Assembly: GCF_001898325.1 (NCBI RefSeq) | Contig: NZ_MKTR01000024.1 | Location: 244,587 to 308,586, forward strand | Direction of reading: 5' to 3' | Length of the DNA: 64,000 bases | Source: Microbacterium sp. 67-17 | GTDB taxonomy: Bacteria; Actinomycetota; Actinomycetes; Actinomycetales; Microbacteriaceae | In this document: piece by piece, positions 43,311 through 52,680 of the stretch | How the letters are laid out: every line of letters begins with the position of its first letter | Numbering within the stretch: the first letter of the stretch is position 1 | The notes under the pieces: model-generated | The model's database searches: none | The model's input: the letters and a program-made list of their open reading frames with translations, nothing else | Told to the model about the DNA's origin: nothing | Position numbers and translations under genes: made by a program

Positions 43311-43391
43311 CGCAAAGTTCGCAGAATGACGCGAAGTCCGCACGATTGTCGCGGCATCCTGCGAACCTCGTACGATTCTGCGAACTTCGCG
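43311..43391. repeat. Intergenic element of four 13-bp cores in inverted and direct order
   Basis: Outer cores AAGTTCGCAGAAT (43315-43327) and ATTCTGCGAACTT (43375-43387) are perfect inverted copies. Inner cores AAGTCCGCACGAT (43334-43346) and ATCCTGCGAACCT (43356-43368) are diverged copies. Within each arm the cores are 19 bases apart. It lies between the convergent amidohydrolase and cysE genes. It could be a bidirectional terminator, a protein-binding array or a mobile repeat remnant. Confidence 0.65.
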
Positions 43392-43395
43392 GAGC

Positions 43396-43974
43396 TCAGA
43401 TCTGGTAGTCGGGCATCGTCAGGATGGCACGGGTGTCCATCCCCTCCTTGCGCTTGCGGGCCTTTGCCGGGATGCCGGTGAGCACGCTGTCGGCTGGGGC
43501 ATCCCGTGTGACTACGGCGTTCGCGCCCACGACCGACCGGTCGCCGATGGTGATCGGACCCAGAATCTTCGCGCCGGCTCCGACCGCGACCTCGTTGCCG
43601 ATGGTGGGGTGGCGCTTGCCACCCTCGCGCTGCCGGCCGCCCAGGGTCACCTGGTGGTAGAGCAGCACGTCATCGCCGATCTCGACGGTCTCGCCGATGA
43701 CGACGCCCATGCCGTGGTCGATGAAGAAGCGCCGACCGATCTGCGCGCCGGGATGGATCTCGATGCCGGTGAGCCAGCGGGTGAGCTGAGATCCCGCCCG
43801 CGCGAGGAACCGCGCGTTGTGGGTCCACAGCCAGTGGTTGACGCGGTGCGCCCAGATCGCGTGCAGGCCCGAGTAGAGCACCGCAATCTCGAGGCCGCTG
43901 CGGGCAGCAGGGTCTCGAAGCTTCGCTGCGGCAATGTCTTCACGGACACGGCCGATGACGTGGCGCACCCCCAC
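43396..43974 (-). CDS. cysE: Serine O-acetyltransferase
   Basis: Acetylates L-serine with acetyl-CoA to give O-acetylserine for CysK. The 192-residue protein has an N-terminal helical domain and a left-handed beta-helix of hexapeptide repeats, with the active-site loop around [14 protein letters not shown] and [17 protein letters not shown]. The start is the GTG at 43974, two bases after the cysK stop, with GAGGA in the end of cysK; the longer open frame overlaps cysK. This is the short CysE type. It is translationally close-coupled to cysK. Confidence 0.93.
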   Translation of the reverse strand: MGVRHVIGRVREDIAAAKLRDPAARSGLEIAVLYSGLHAIWAHRVNHWLWTHNARFLARAGSQLTRWLTGIEIHPGAQIGRRFFIDHGMGVVIGETVEIGDDVLLYHQVTLGGRQREGGKRHPTIGNEVAVGAGAKILGPITIGDRSVVGANAVVTRDAPADSVLTGIPAKARKRKEGMDTRAILTMPDYQI

Positions 43975-43976
43975 GT

Positions 43977-44915
43977 TCAGTCCTCGCGCAGGTGCTCGAA
44001 CAGTGCCGTCGAGAGGTAGCGCTCCCCGTTGGAGGGGATGACCACAACGATGTTCTTGCCCGCGGCCTCGGGTCGCGCCGCGACCTGAAGAGCAGCCCAC
44101 ACTGCAGCACCGCTGGAGATACCCACGAGGATGCCGTCCTTCGTGCCCACGGCGCGGGCGGTGGTGATCGCGTCGTCGAACTCGACGTCGATGACTTCGT
44201 CGATAACGCCCTGGTCGAGGATCTCGGGGATGAAGTTCGGGCCGATGCCCTGGATCTTGTGGGGACCGGGGCGACCCTCGGTCAGCAGCGGGGAATCCTT
44301 AGGCTCGACGGCGACGACCTTGACGCCGGGGACGCGCTCCTTGAGCACCTGGCCGACGCCGGTGATCGTGCCGCCCGTGCCGATCCCGGCCACGAAGTAG
44401 TCGACCTTGCCGTCGGTGTCGCGCAGGATCTCTTCAGCCGTGGTCTTGCGATGGATCGCAGGGTTCGCCTCGTTGGCGAACTGCTTGGCAAGGACCGCTC
44501 CGGGTGTGGATGCGGCGATCTCCTCTGCCTTCGCGACCGCGCCCTTCATACCGAGGGCCGGGTCGGTCAGTACGAGCTCCGCGCCGTAGCCCTTCAGGAG
44601 CAGCTTGCGCTCGGTCGACATCGACGAGGGCATGGCCAGGATGACCTTGTAGCCGCGAGCGGCGCCGACCATAGCCAGCGCGATGCCGGTGTTGCCGCTG
44701 GTGGCCTCGACGATCGTGCCGCCCGGGGGGAGTTCGCCTGAGGCTTCCGCGGCATCCACGATCGCGATGCCGAGGCGGTCCTTCACGCTGGACGCGGGGT
44801 TGTAGAACTCGAGCTTTGCCAGCACTGTGCCATCGACGCCCTCCGCGACGCGGTTGAGCCTGACGAGGGGAGTGTTGCCGAACGCGCTCGTGATGTCGTT
44901 GTGGATGCCGGTCAT
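43977..44915 (-). CDS. cysK: Cysteine synthase A (O-acetylserine sulfhydrylase)
   Basis: Makes cysteine from O-acetylserine and sulfide. The 312-residue fold-type II PLP enzyme has Lys45 in [15 protein letters not shown], and the phosphate loop GTGGTITG. The ATG at 44915 follows GAAAGG; a longer frame upstream is noncoding. It is the first gene of cysK-cysE. The upstream region has a TACGCT -10 and the GAAATGTGACG 11-mer shared with the metY promoter region. Confidence 0.96.
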   Translation of the reverse strand: MTGIHNDITSAFGNTPLVRLNRVAEGVDGTVLAKLEFYNPASSVKDRLGIAIVDAAEASGELPPGGTIVEATSGNTGIALAMVGAARGYKVILAMPSSMSTERKLLLKGYGAELVLTDPALGMKGAVAKAEEIAASTPGAVLAKQFANEANPAIHRKTTAEEILRDTDGKVDYFVAGIGTGGTITGVGQVLKERVPGVKVVAVEPKDSPLLTEGRPGPHKIQGIGPNFIPEILDQGVIDEVIDVEFDDAITTARAVGTKDGILVGISSGAAVWAALQVAARPEAAGKNIVVVIPSNGERYLSTALFEHLRED

Positions 44916-44952
44916 GCCAGGCCTTTCGCGGAGGTGGTCGGTACAACGACCA

Positions 44953-44958
44953 AGCGTA
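44953..44958 (-). promoter_or_regulatory. -10 element TACGCT of cysK-cysE
   Basis: TACGCT on the minus strand would give a leader of about 30 bases carrying the GAAAGG Shine-Dalgarno. No clear -35 is seen. Confidence 0.35.
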
Positions 44959-44980
44959 GGCGAGCGTCTCCGGTGTGGGC

Positions 44981-44991
44981 GAAATGTGACG
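44981..44991. promoter_or_regulatory. GAAATGTGACG motif upstream of cysK
   Basis: An exact copy of the 11-mer at 2058-2068, in the same orientation to its gene and near -40 of the candidate promoter. See the metY upstream site. Confidence 0.35.
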
Positions 44992-45156
44992 AATTGCTCC
45001 GTCAACCGAGCCTCATCGTTCCGACCTTCGGTCGATGCACCGTTACGTAGGGAATGCACGTGCCTGAGCGGGGGGCTGCGCGGTGTTCAGGTTCGGGACG
45101 CCCCATCCCTGACGTGACGCACCGTAGCGTGGCGCTGTTCATCGGAAGGGGTAGTC

Positions 45157-45744
45157 ATGTCGGTTCGGTTCCGGTCTCCCATTTGTGTGCTCAGCGTCGC
45201 GATCCTGTGCTTCAGTGCGACGGGACTGACAGCGTGTTCCGGTTCCGGGCCCACTGCCCCGGAAGCATCGCTCGTCGCGACGACCGACGTGGCAACGGCA
45301 GAGGGTGGGTCAGAGCCCACCGCGTCCCCGGAGCCGATGATCGAGGCGGCGAGCGACCCGGAGTCTTCCGACCTGTGCTCGCTGGTCAGTCATGACGAGG
45401 TGGTGGCTCTTCTGGGCGCCGCGACGTTCGTAAGCCAGAATTCGTTCGGCAGTCTCACCGATTCGTTCGGGGGCCAATGCGCGTGGGCTGACAATACGAC
45501 CGGCGACACCGCGGGTGGGGCGACCTTCCTCGAACTCATTGTCTGGGATCCCGCGGGCACCAATCCGCCGCCGCCGGACGCGCCCCGTGCGGGCTCCGAA
45601 GGCATCGTCGCAACCAGCACGGGCGCCTACTTCGCCTCCGCAGACAAGGTCTTCTGGCTGCGTGTGTCTGGCGATCACGCCACGGATCAGGCGCTCGTCA
45701 GCGCGACACAAGCGTTGGCTGAGTCTGTAGCTGCCCGGATATGA
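45157..45744 (+). CDS. Secreted lipoprotein, function unknown
   Basis: A 195-residue protein with a signal peptide ending LTAC (Cys27), a Ser/Thr/Pro/Glu linker to about residue 70, and a compact domain starting CSLVSHDEVVALLG. The domain start, with a cysteine and an alternating pattern through CAWADN, resembles actinobacterial DUF3558-type lipoproteins. The RBS GGAAGGGG precedes the ATG. Its last 47 bases overlap the convergent LuxR gene. No function is assigned. Confidence 0.75.
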   Translation: MSVRFRSPICVLSVAILCFSATGLTACSGSGPTAPEASLVATTDVATAEGGSEPTASPEPMIEAASDPESSDLCSLVSHDEVVALLGAATFVSQNSFGSLTDSFGGQCAWADNTTGDTAGGATFLELIVWDPAGTNPPPPDAPRAGSEGIVATSTGAYFASADKVFWLRVSGDHATDQALVSATQALAESVAARI

Positions 45745-47314
45745 CAGGGGGTACCGTGCCAACGAGGACGGCGACCGCTCCCACACGACCGGCGACGCCG
45801 AGGGCACGGTAGATACCGCGAAGGTGTTTCTCAACGGTCTTCTCACTGATCGCGAGGCGCTCGGCGATGGCCCGGTTACCCTCACCGGCGACCATCAGGC
45901 GTGCGACCTCGGTCTGACGAGCTGTCATGCGCGCAAGCAGAAGTGCGTCGATCGTGGTGGCGCCCTCCCGGGCACGTGCAATTCCGACTCGATTGGAAAC
46001 GCCCAGCTTGTTGATGATCGCGGCGATGTGACCTTCGACGGTACGAGGGGAGAGGTAGAGGATTCTCGCGATCTCCTGATTGCGCAGGCCTTGAGCAGCC
46101 AGACGAGCGACAGCCTCCTGGGCGAGAGTGAGGCTCGACCACTGGATACTGTCGAGGGCCGCCCCGGGTGGGGATGTCGAGGCGAGACGCTGTTCGGCCC
46201 AGGCTCGCAGTTCCGCGGTGCTCACCGATCGGAGGAGTCGCTCAAGGCTGCGGGCGGCCACCGCATCTGGTTCGTCCCTGCGGTTGGGGCCCGCAGAACC
46301 GGAAGTAGCCATGACATTGGCGATGATCATGGTCGCGCGGGCTCCGACCAGCCCGCTGCCCGTGCGATCGGCCTGTCGTCGTGCGCGATCGGCGCGTGCC
46401 ATGCCGCCCGGCCGATCGCCGCGGGCGATATCGATCCGAGCTCGGGCGGCCTCTCGTGCTGCGTGGAATTGCTCGTTGACCCCCAGATCAACCCGATCGA
46501 AGTCCAGGATCATCCACTCGGCGAGATCGATCTGTCCGGCGCTGACAGCAGCCTCGATCAGCACGTCGTATGCGTATGCGCGGAGGGCAGGGGGCAGCAA
46601 CGGCATTCCGGCGCCGCCGCTGCCGAGACGCAGAATCTCTGAAGCGCTGTCGAGCGCACCGACGGCGGCGAGACCGAGCGATGTCGTGAGCGCCATGCCC
46701 GAGTCGGCATACCCTCGTGCGGGAAGGATCACTGCGCGAACCTTCTCGGTTTCGGCCAGCGCGAGGCGGGGGTTGCCGCTCAGTCCCGCGAGGAGAACCC
46801 GCACACACCAGACAGATCTCTGAGCGAGAGGTGCCTCCGCGTCGGCGGTTGCCGCATTGAGCGCGCCTCGGGCCGCGTCGATGTCGCCGCGGAACAACAG
46901 CGCGCGCGTGAACGCAAGGTGAAGCCACACGCGAGCTCGGCGTGGAACAGCCAGCTGGACGGCATCGCTCAGCATCCGCTGGCATCCAGCCATGTCGCCG
47001 ACGATGTGTGCCGCCTCGCTCCAGCGGAACAATGCCATCGCGCCGGTTATGGAGCCAGCGTCCGGCATCCGAGGCCGTATCTCACCCCGCACCGCGCCCG
47101 TGAGCAGGGCCTCGACCTGCGCCCAGCCAGCTGCTGCGGCGTCGGAGTCGTCTTCGTCGTCGGAGGCGAGCAGCGCATGAGCGTCGCCGAATCGCCCTTC
47201 GAACAGCGCGCCGTACGCCGCGGCCCATCCGCGCGCAGGGAGGCAGTCGGTTCGCCCTGTCTCCATCGTCTGCAAAACGGCGAGGGAAGCAGCATCCTCG
47301 ACCCTTCGGCTCAT
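45698..47314 (-). CDS. LuxR-type regulator with two tandem C-terminal HTH domains
   Basis: A 538-residue regulator. Residues 1-390 form an Ala-rich, helical, TPR-like region without a visible ATPase Walker motif, so it is not a full MalT/LAL protein. Two complete LuxR HTH domains follow: about 395-444 (LRNQEIARILYLSPRTVEGH) and about 463-514 (GNRAIAERLAISEKTVEKH), both ending with the recognition-helix pattern. Most LuxR proteins have one. ATG at 47314 or 47326 is possible. It is divergent from a lipoprotein gene and overlaps another lipoprotein gene at its 3' end. Confidence 0.82.
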   Translation of the reverse strand: MSRRVEDAASLAVLQTMETGRTDCLPARGWAAAYGALFEGRFGDAHALLASDDEDDSDAAAAGWAQVEALLTGAVRGEIRPRMPDAGSITGAMALFRWSEAAHIVGDMAGCQRMLSDAVQLAVPRRARVWLHLAFTRALLFRGDIDAARGALNAATADAEAPLAQRSVWCVRVLLAGLSGNPRLALAETEKVRAVILPARGYADSGMALTTSLGLAAVGALDSASEILRLGSGGAGMPLLPPALRAYAYDVLIEAAVSAGQIDLAEWMILDFDRVDLGVNEQFHAAREAARARIDIARGDRPGGMARADRARRQADRTGSGLVGARATMIIANVMATSGSAGPNRRDEPDAVAARSLERLLRSVSTAELRAWAEQRLASTSPPGAALDSIQWSSLTLAQEAVARLAAQGLRNQEIARILYLSPRTVEGHIAAIINKLGVSNRVGIARAREGATTIDALLLARMTARQTEVARLMVAGEGNRAIAERLAISEKTVEKHLRGIYRALGVAGRVGAVAVLVGTVPPVISGQLQTQPTLVSR

Positions 47315-47435
47315 GCGCCTGATCATGCCACGTGCCGCTCGACAGGGTGGGGGAACTACCCTCGCTGCCGCCGAACGCGGGGGGAACCACGTGACGCCGA
47401 GCCCGGCGCGCACCCAGGTCGGTAACCATCGAGCC

Positions 47436-48092
47436 ATGAGATCCTCTCGACTTGTTGTCCTCGTTGCTTTCGCTTCTCTCGCTGGTCTCGGGCTGACCGC
47501 CTGCAGCAGTGCGCCCCTCGACGACCAGCCGAAGACCGACAAGGTCGAGGAGGCAACGATCGATCCGTCCGTTGAGCTGCCTGAGCCGGGGACGGGCGAT
47601 GTGTGCATCCTGGATGCGTGGAGCGCAGATCTCCCGGGTCTTGCAGCTCAGATGGAAGCGGACCTCTATGCGGACGACCAGCTCGATGTGCTCGCCGCTG
47701 ATGTGACGATCGATGGTGAGATCCAGTGGATCTTCGAGGCCGACCACACCTTCCAGTGGGGTGGGCCCGCGACCTTCACCACGTATGTCGCCGACACCGC
47801 AGGAATGGAGATGACGGTGTCGCTCGAATATGGCGGAACGGTCACAGGCGCCTGGGTGTACGACAACCCTGAGATGAGTCGCATTATGATCGGCGGGATC
47901 GACACATCCCTTCACACCGTCACGCCGACGGTCACGGTCAACGGCGTGCGGATGGACGATCCATCGGTGTTCGACGCGGTCGTCGATGCCGCTCCCGGAC
48001 CCGGCCCGGTCGAGATCACCTGTGGCGGGGGGAGTCTGCTGACTCAGCCGGCGGGCAGTCCCTTTGTCACGGAGTGGCTGCTTTCGCGCTGA
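47436..48092 (+). CDS. Secreted lipoprotein, function unknown
   Basis: A 218-residue protein with a signal peptide ending LTAC (Cys23) and a short acidic linker. The globular part is beta-rich and contains two cysteines (VCILDAW and EITCGGG) that could form a disulfide. I do not recognise the family. It is divergent from the tandem-HTH LuxR gene, with 121 bases between starts, and may be its target. The longer open frame upstream overlaps the LuxR gene start and is not supported. Confidence 0.65.
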   Translation: MRSSRLVVLVAFASLAGLGLTACSSAPLDDQPKTDKVEEATIDPSVELPEPGTGDVCILDAWSADLPGLAAQMEADLYADDQLDVLAADVTIDGEIQWIFEADHTFQWGGPATFTTYVADTAGMEMTVSLEYGGTVTGAWVYDNPEMSRIMIGGIDTSLHTVTPTVTVNGVRMDDPSVFDAVVDAAPGPGPVEITCGGGSLLTQPAGSPFVTEWLLSR

Positions 48093-48114
48093 GCTGGGGT
48101 GTCAGCGCTCCCTC

Positions 48115-48120
48115 TAGGCT
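48115..48120 (+). promoter_or_regulatory. -10 element TAGGCT of prmC
   Basis: TAGGCT ends 11 bases before the prmC ATG, so the leader would be at most a few bases, despite a GAGGGG in the gap. Confidence 0.35.
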
Positions 48121-48131
48121 GAGGGGCGCCC

Positions 48132-49022
48132 ATGGATGCAGATCTGACACACACCAGCCAGCACAAGACAGTCGCAGGCGCCATCTCCGATGCTGCTGAA
48201 CATCTCGCCCGTGCAGGAGTTCTCGATTCTCGTCGGGATGCCGAGCTTCTCCTCGCGCACGTTCTCGCGGTATCACCTGGCGCAGTCCAGGCAGCGGCCG
48301 TGCGAGGCGACACGCTGGAGGAGGCATCCGACGCGCACTACCGGGAGCTGGTCGCTCGACGCGCCTCCCGGGAGCCGCTGCAGCACATCACGGGAAGCGC
48401 ACCGTTTCGCCACCTCGAGCTGCGTGTCGGCCCGGGCGTTTTCGTGCCGCGACCAGAGACAGAGACTCTCGTGCAGATCGCGCTGGATGCGCTTCTGGCG
48501 GCAGCCTCACCGTCGCCGATCGCGATCGACCTCGGCACCGGGTCGGGAGCGATTGCCCTCGCGCTGGCGACCGAGGCTCCGCACGCCCGTGTCTTCGCCG
48601 CAGAGAACGCCGTCGATGCCTTCGTGTGGGCCAAGGAGAACTTCGCCCGCGTCGGTGCCCACAACGCCACGCTCGCCTTCATCGATCTCGCCCGCGCGTT
48701 TCCCGACCTCGACGGGAAGGTCTCCGTGGTTGTGAGTAATCCGCCGTACGTGCCGGATGCCGCGGTGCCGCGCGATCCCGAAGTGCGGTGGTTCGATCCG
48801 CCGACCGCCCTCTACGGCGGGGAAGACGGGCTGGATGTCGTCAGGCAGGTCAGCGCGACAGCGCTGCGATTGGCTCACCCCGGCGCGCTCGTGGCCATCG
48901 AGCACGGCGAGAGTCAGGGCGCGGCGATCCGGGAGCTCCTGGTGGCTGACGGATGGCGAGCGCCCGCGACCCACATGGATCTCACGCGCCGCGATCGGGT
49001 CACTACCGCGCTGCATCCGTAA
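48132..49022 (+). CDS. prmC: Release factor glutamine N5-methyltransferase
   Basis: Methylates the GGQ glutamine of release factors with S-adenosylmethionine. The 296-residue protein has a helical N-terminal domain, the SAM loop DLGTGSGAIAL, and the catalytic NPPY (203-206) in SNPPYVPD. In most Actinobacteria prmC follows prfA directly; here 7 kb of other genes intervene, and it has its own promoter. It is followed by 19-bp repeats and tsaC. Confidence 0.95.
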   Translation: MDADLTHTSQHKTVAGAISDAAEHLARAGVLDSRRDAELLLAHVLAVSPGAVQAAAVRGDTLEEASDAHYRELVARRASREPLQHITGSAPFRHLELRVGPGVFVPRPETETLVQIALDALLAAASPSPIAIDLGTGSGAIALALATEAPHARVFAAENAVDAFVWAKENFARVGAHNATLAFIDLARAFPDLDGKVSVVVSNPPYVPDAAVPRDPEVRWFDPPTALYGGEDGLDVVRQVSATALRLAHPGALVAIEHGESQGAAIRELLVADGWRAPATHMDLTRRDRVTTALHP

Positions 49023-49029
49023 CCGCTCG

Positions 49030-49076
49030 CGCTTCCTGCAACGGCCGCCGCTTCCCGGAACGGCCCGTGGCTTCCG
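49030..49076. repeat. 19-bp tandem repeats (2.5 units) before tsaC
   Basis: Two 19-base units (49030-49048 and 49049-49067), sharing CGCTTCC, AACGGCC and spacing, are followed by a partial third. They end exactly at the -10 box of tsaC, so they occupy its -35 region. The TTCCTGC-AAC core resembles half-sites of the element at 43311. Confidence 0.55.
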
Positions 49077-49082
49077 TAGACT
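49077..49082 (+). promoter_or_regulatory. -10 element TAGACT of tsaC
   Basis: TAGACT ends 9 bases before the ATG at 49092, again a leaderless or near-leaderless geometry. Direct repeats cover the -35 side. Confidence 0.4.
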
Positions 49083-49091
49083 GAGCAGGCC

Positions 49092-49802
49092 ATGTCCGAC
49101 ATCTTCGACTGCCGTGACGATGCCCAGCTCTTGCCCGGCATGCGACAGGCGCGCCAAGCGATCGGCCGGGGTGCCCTTGTCGTCATCCCCACCGACACCG
49201 TGTACGGGGTAGCCGCCGACGCGTTCAGCGCTGCCGCAGTGCAGCGGTTGCTGGATGCCAAGGGCCGCACCCGTGAATCGCCGCCGCCCGTGCTCGTGGC
49301 GGGAACAACCATGGTGCGCGCACTCGTTGCCGACCTGCCCGAGCCGATCGAGCGACTCATCGAAAGGTTCTGGCCCGGCGGATTGACGATCGTGCTGCCC
49401 GCTCAGCCCTCGTTGACGTGGGACTTGGGGGAGACCCGCGGCACGGTCGCGGTTCGCATGCCCGATCACCGCATCGCCCTCGAACTCATCGAAGAGACCG
49501 GTCCGCTCGCGGTCTCGAGCGCGAACCTGACCGGTGAGGCCGCCGCCGTCGACGTGCTCAGCGCACACCAGATGCTCGGTGACCGGATCGATGTCTACCT
49601 GGATTCGGGTCCCGTCGCCACCGGAGTTCCCTCGACGATCCTCGACGCCACGGGACTCGCTCGACGCGAGCGCGGAGCGGCGCGCATCCTTCGTGTCGGC
49701 GCGGTGACGGCTGATGAGATCCGTGAGGTGATCGGCGATCTGCTCGATGACCCCGCTGCACCGCCTGTGGACACGGATGCCGACGACACCGGATCCGCGT
49801 GA
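49092..49802 (+). CDS. tsaC: L-threonylcarbamoyladenylate synthase (Sua5/YwlC/TsaC)
   Basis: Makes threonylcarbamoyl-AMP for the t6A37 modification of ANN-decoding tRNAs. The 236-residue protein has the YrdC fold with GALVVIPTDTVYGVAADAF, a PGGLTIVLPA segment and SSANLTGE. It is longer than TsaC but lacks a full Sua5 C-terminal domain. It overlaps the next gene by 4 bases and begins the conserved run to the ATP synthase operon. Confidence 0.94.
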   Translation: MSDIFDCRDDAQLLPGMRQARQAIGRGALVVIPTDTVYGVAADAFSAAAVQRLLDAKGRTRESPPPVLVAGTTMVRALVADLPEPIERLIERFWPGGLTIVLPAQPSLTWDLGETRGTVAVRMPDHRIALELIEETGPLAVSSANLTGEAAAVDVLSAHQMLGDRIDVYLDSGPVATGVPSTILDATGLARRERGAARILRVGAVTADEIREVIGDLLDDPAAPPVDTDADDTGSA

Positions 49803-50953
49803 AGCAGTACCTGTTCGTCGTCATCCTGACCGCGACCATCACCCTCGTGCTGGCGTGGGCGGTGTGGCAGTTGAGCATGCGCTACAAGCTCTACCCCGGC
49901 ATCCGGGAGCGCGACGTCCACAAGACACCGACGCCGCGCCTAGGCGGGGTCGCCATGTATCTCGGTATCGTCGCTGCATTCCTCGCATCGTCGCAGCATC
50001 CCTTCTTCTCGATTTTCTGGGCGGACCCCGCGGCCGTGTGGGCGATCCTCGGCGCCACGACACTCATCGTGCTCGTCGGTGTCGCCGACGACATCTGGGA
50101 CCTCGACTGGATGATCAAACTCGGCGCGCAGTTCGCTGCCGCGGGAATCATCGCGTGGTTCGGCAAGCTGCAGATCCTCTCGCTTCCGATCGGCGGGCTG
50201 ACGGTCGGCTCGAGTTGGATGAGCTTCGTGCTGACGGTCTTGTCGATCGTGATCGTCATGAACGCGGTCAACTTCATCGACGGACTCGATGGTCTTGTCG
50301 CCGGTGTCGCCCTCATCGCCAATGGCGTCTTCTTCGCGTACTCGTACCTGCTCGTCCGTGACGCCGGAGCAACCACCTACTTCAACCTGGCATCCTTCAT
50401 CGCGGCAGCGCTCATCGGGGCGTGTATCGGATTTCTTCCACTGAACTGGACGCCCGCGAAGCTCTTCATGGGAGACAGCGGAGCACTCATGCTGGGCCTG
50501 CTGATGGCTGTGTCGGCGATCGCGATCACCGGTCAGATCACCCCGTCGCAACTCGATCCCGACAACTTCGGCAGGTCCCAGCTGCTCGGTGCATTCATCC
50601 CGATCCTGCTGCCGATCACGATCGTGCTGCTGCCGCTGCTCGATTTCGGTCTCGCGATCATCCGTCGTGTCGGGGCCGGGAAGTCGCCGTTCTCGCCGGA
50701 CCGCAAGCACCTGCACCACCGGATGCTCGACATGGGCCACAGCGATCGCACTGCCGTCCTGATCTTCTATGCGTGGACCGCGATCATCGGCCTGGCCATG
50801 CTGCTGATGTACATCGGAACCGCATCCGACTGGCCGGGGGAGTACCTCCTCGGCGTCGGGTTCGGCGTCATCGGCGCTATCGCCTGCCTCGTCGTCACCC
50901 TCATGCCCCCGGGGCGTCGCCCCGACCCCGTCATCGCCCAGGAGGCCTCGTGA
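49799..50953 (+). CDS. Polyprenyl-phosphate GlcNAc-1-phosphate transferase (WecA/Rfe-like)
   Basis: A 384-residue polytopic membrane enzyme of the MraY/WecA family that links a UDP-sugar phosphate to decaprenyl or undecaprenyl phosphate, starting cell-envelope glycan synthesis. About 11 helices are seen, with VHKTPTPRLGGVAM, VADDIWDLDW, NFIDGLDGLVAGV and the cytoplasmic DRKHLHHRMLDMGHS histidine motif. In mycobacteria the equivalent gene (rfe) has the same position. The GTG start overlaps the tsaC stop; the next gene overlaps its own stop. Confidence 0.92.
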   Translation: MKQYLFVVILTATITLVLAWAVWQLSMRYKLYPGIRERDVHKTPTPRLGGVAMYLGIVAAFLASSQHPFFSIFWADPAAVWAILGATTLIVLVGVADDIWDLDWMIKLGAQFAAAGIIAWFGKLQILSLPIGGLTVGSSWMSFVLTVLSIVIVMNAVNFIDGLDGLVAGVALIANGVFFAYSYLLVRDAGATTYFNLASFIAAALIGACIGFLPLNWTPAKLFMGDSGALMLGLLMAVSAIAITGQITPSQLDPDNFGRSQLLGAFIPILLPITIVLLPLLDFGLAIIRRVGAGKSPFSPDRKHLHHRMLDMGHSDRTAVLIFYAWTAIIGLAMLLMYIGTASDWPGEYLLGVGFGVIGAIACLVVTLMPPGRRPDPVIAQEAS

Positions 50954-51417
50954 GCACCGTGTCCAGCACCCCGATCCTGCGTACGACGGTGATCTGGTCG
51001 GCGATCGTGACCGGCGCACTCGCCGTGGTCGGTGCCGTCGTGGGCTACCTCGTCGCCGCTGAGTCGGGGTTGTGGAGCGCGCTGCTCGGTGTGCTGCTTG
51101 CCGCGGTTTTCCTCGGGATCACGAGTATCAGCATCCTGATCGCCAACCGGTGGTTCGGAACCGACCTGTATGTGCCGATCTTCTTCGGCATCGTGCTGGG
51201 CGGCTGGCTGCTGAAGTTCATCGTGTTTCTGGTCGTACTGTTCGTCGTGCGTGACCAGCCCTGGGTCAACGAGATGGTGTTCTTCCTCGCCATGGTTGCG
51301 GGCATCCTCGCCTCGCTCGCCGTTGATGTCATCGTGCTGACCCGGATGCGGTTGCCCTACGCGAGCGACACGAAACTGCCCACCGCGGATCCCGACGACA
51401 CCTCCGTAAGGGAGTGA
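50950..51417 (+). CDS. AtpI-like ATP synthase-associated membrane protein
   Basis: A 155-residue protein with four hydrophobic helices and a hydrophilic tail. Its place directly before atpB and its small size match the AtpI/UncI class, thought to help c-ring assembly or Mg transport; sequence resemblance is weak. The GTG start overlaps the stop of the WecA-like gene. A separate promoter lies between it and atpB, so it may belong to the upstream unit. Confidence 0.65.
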   Translation: MSTVSSTPILRTTVIWSAIVTGALAVVGAVVGYLVAAESGLWSALLGVLLAAVFLGITSISILIANRWFGTDLYVPIFFGIVLGGWLLKFIVFLVVLFVVRDQPWVNEMVFFLAMVAGILASLAVDVIVLTRMRLPYASDTKLPTADPDDTSVRE

Positions 51418-51442
51418 CGCGGCGCCGGCACCCCTCCGGGTT

Positions 51443-51451
51443 TGCTAATGT
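51443..51451 (+). promoter_or_regulatory. Extended -10 promoter of the ATP synthase operon
   Basis: TGCTAATGT is an extended -10 (TGn-TAATGT) 26 bases after the atpI stop. It would give a leader of about 125 bases before atpB. No good -35 is seen, which an extended -10 can tolerate. Confidence 0.45.
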
Positions 51452-51583
51452 GGTCTTGCGCCCGCCCGTTCGCCTGACGAGCGCTGCCGGGATCGCCAAA
51501 CTCATCGCCCATCGTCGCAACGGCTTATCCCCGGTGCCCCGAAGCTGGAGCCAGCGCTGTTTACTCAAGCTGCGAGCCTTATC

Positions 51584-52652
<1,069 letters not shown>

Positions 52653-52680
52653 TCCGACTCACCAGCCTTAAGGAGACAGG

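Noticed and set aside
49030..49076. CRISPR-like array
   Set aside because: The 19-bp units are directly adjacent with no spacers and no cas genes are present; it is a simple tandem repeat.
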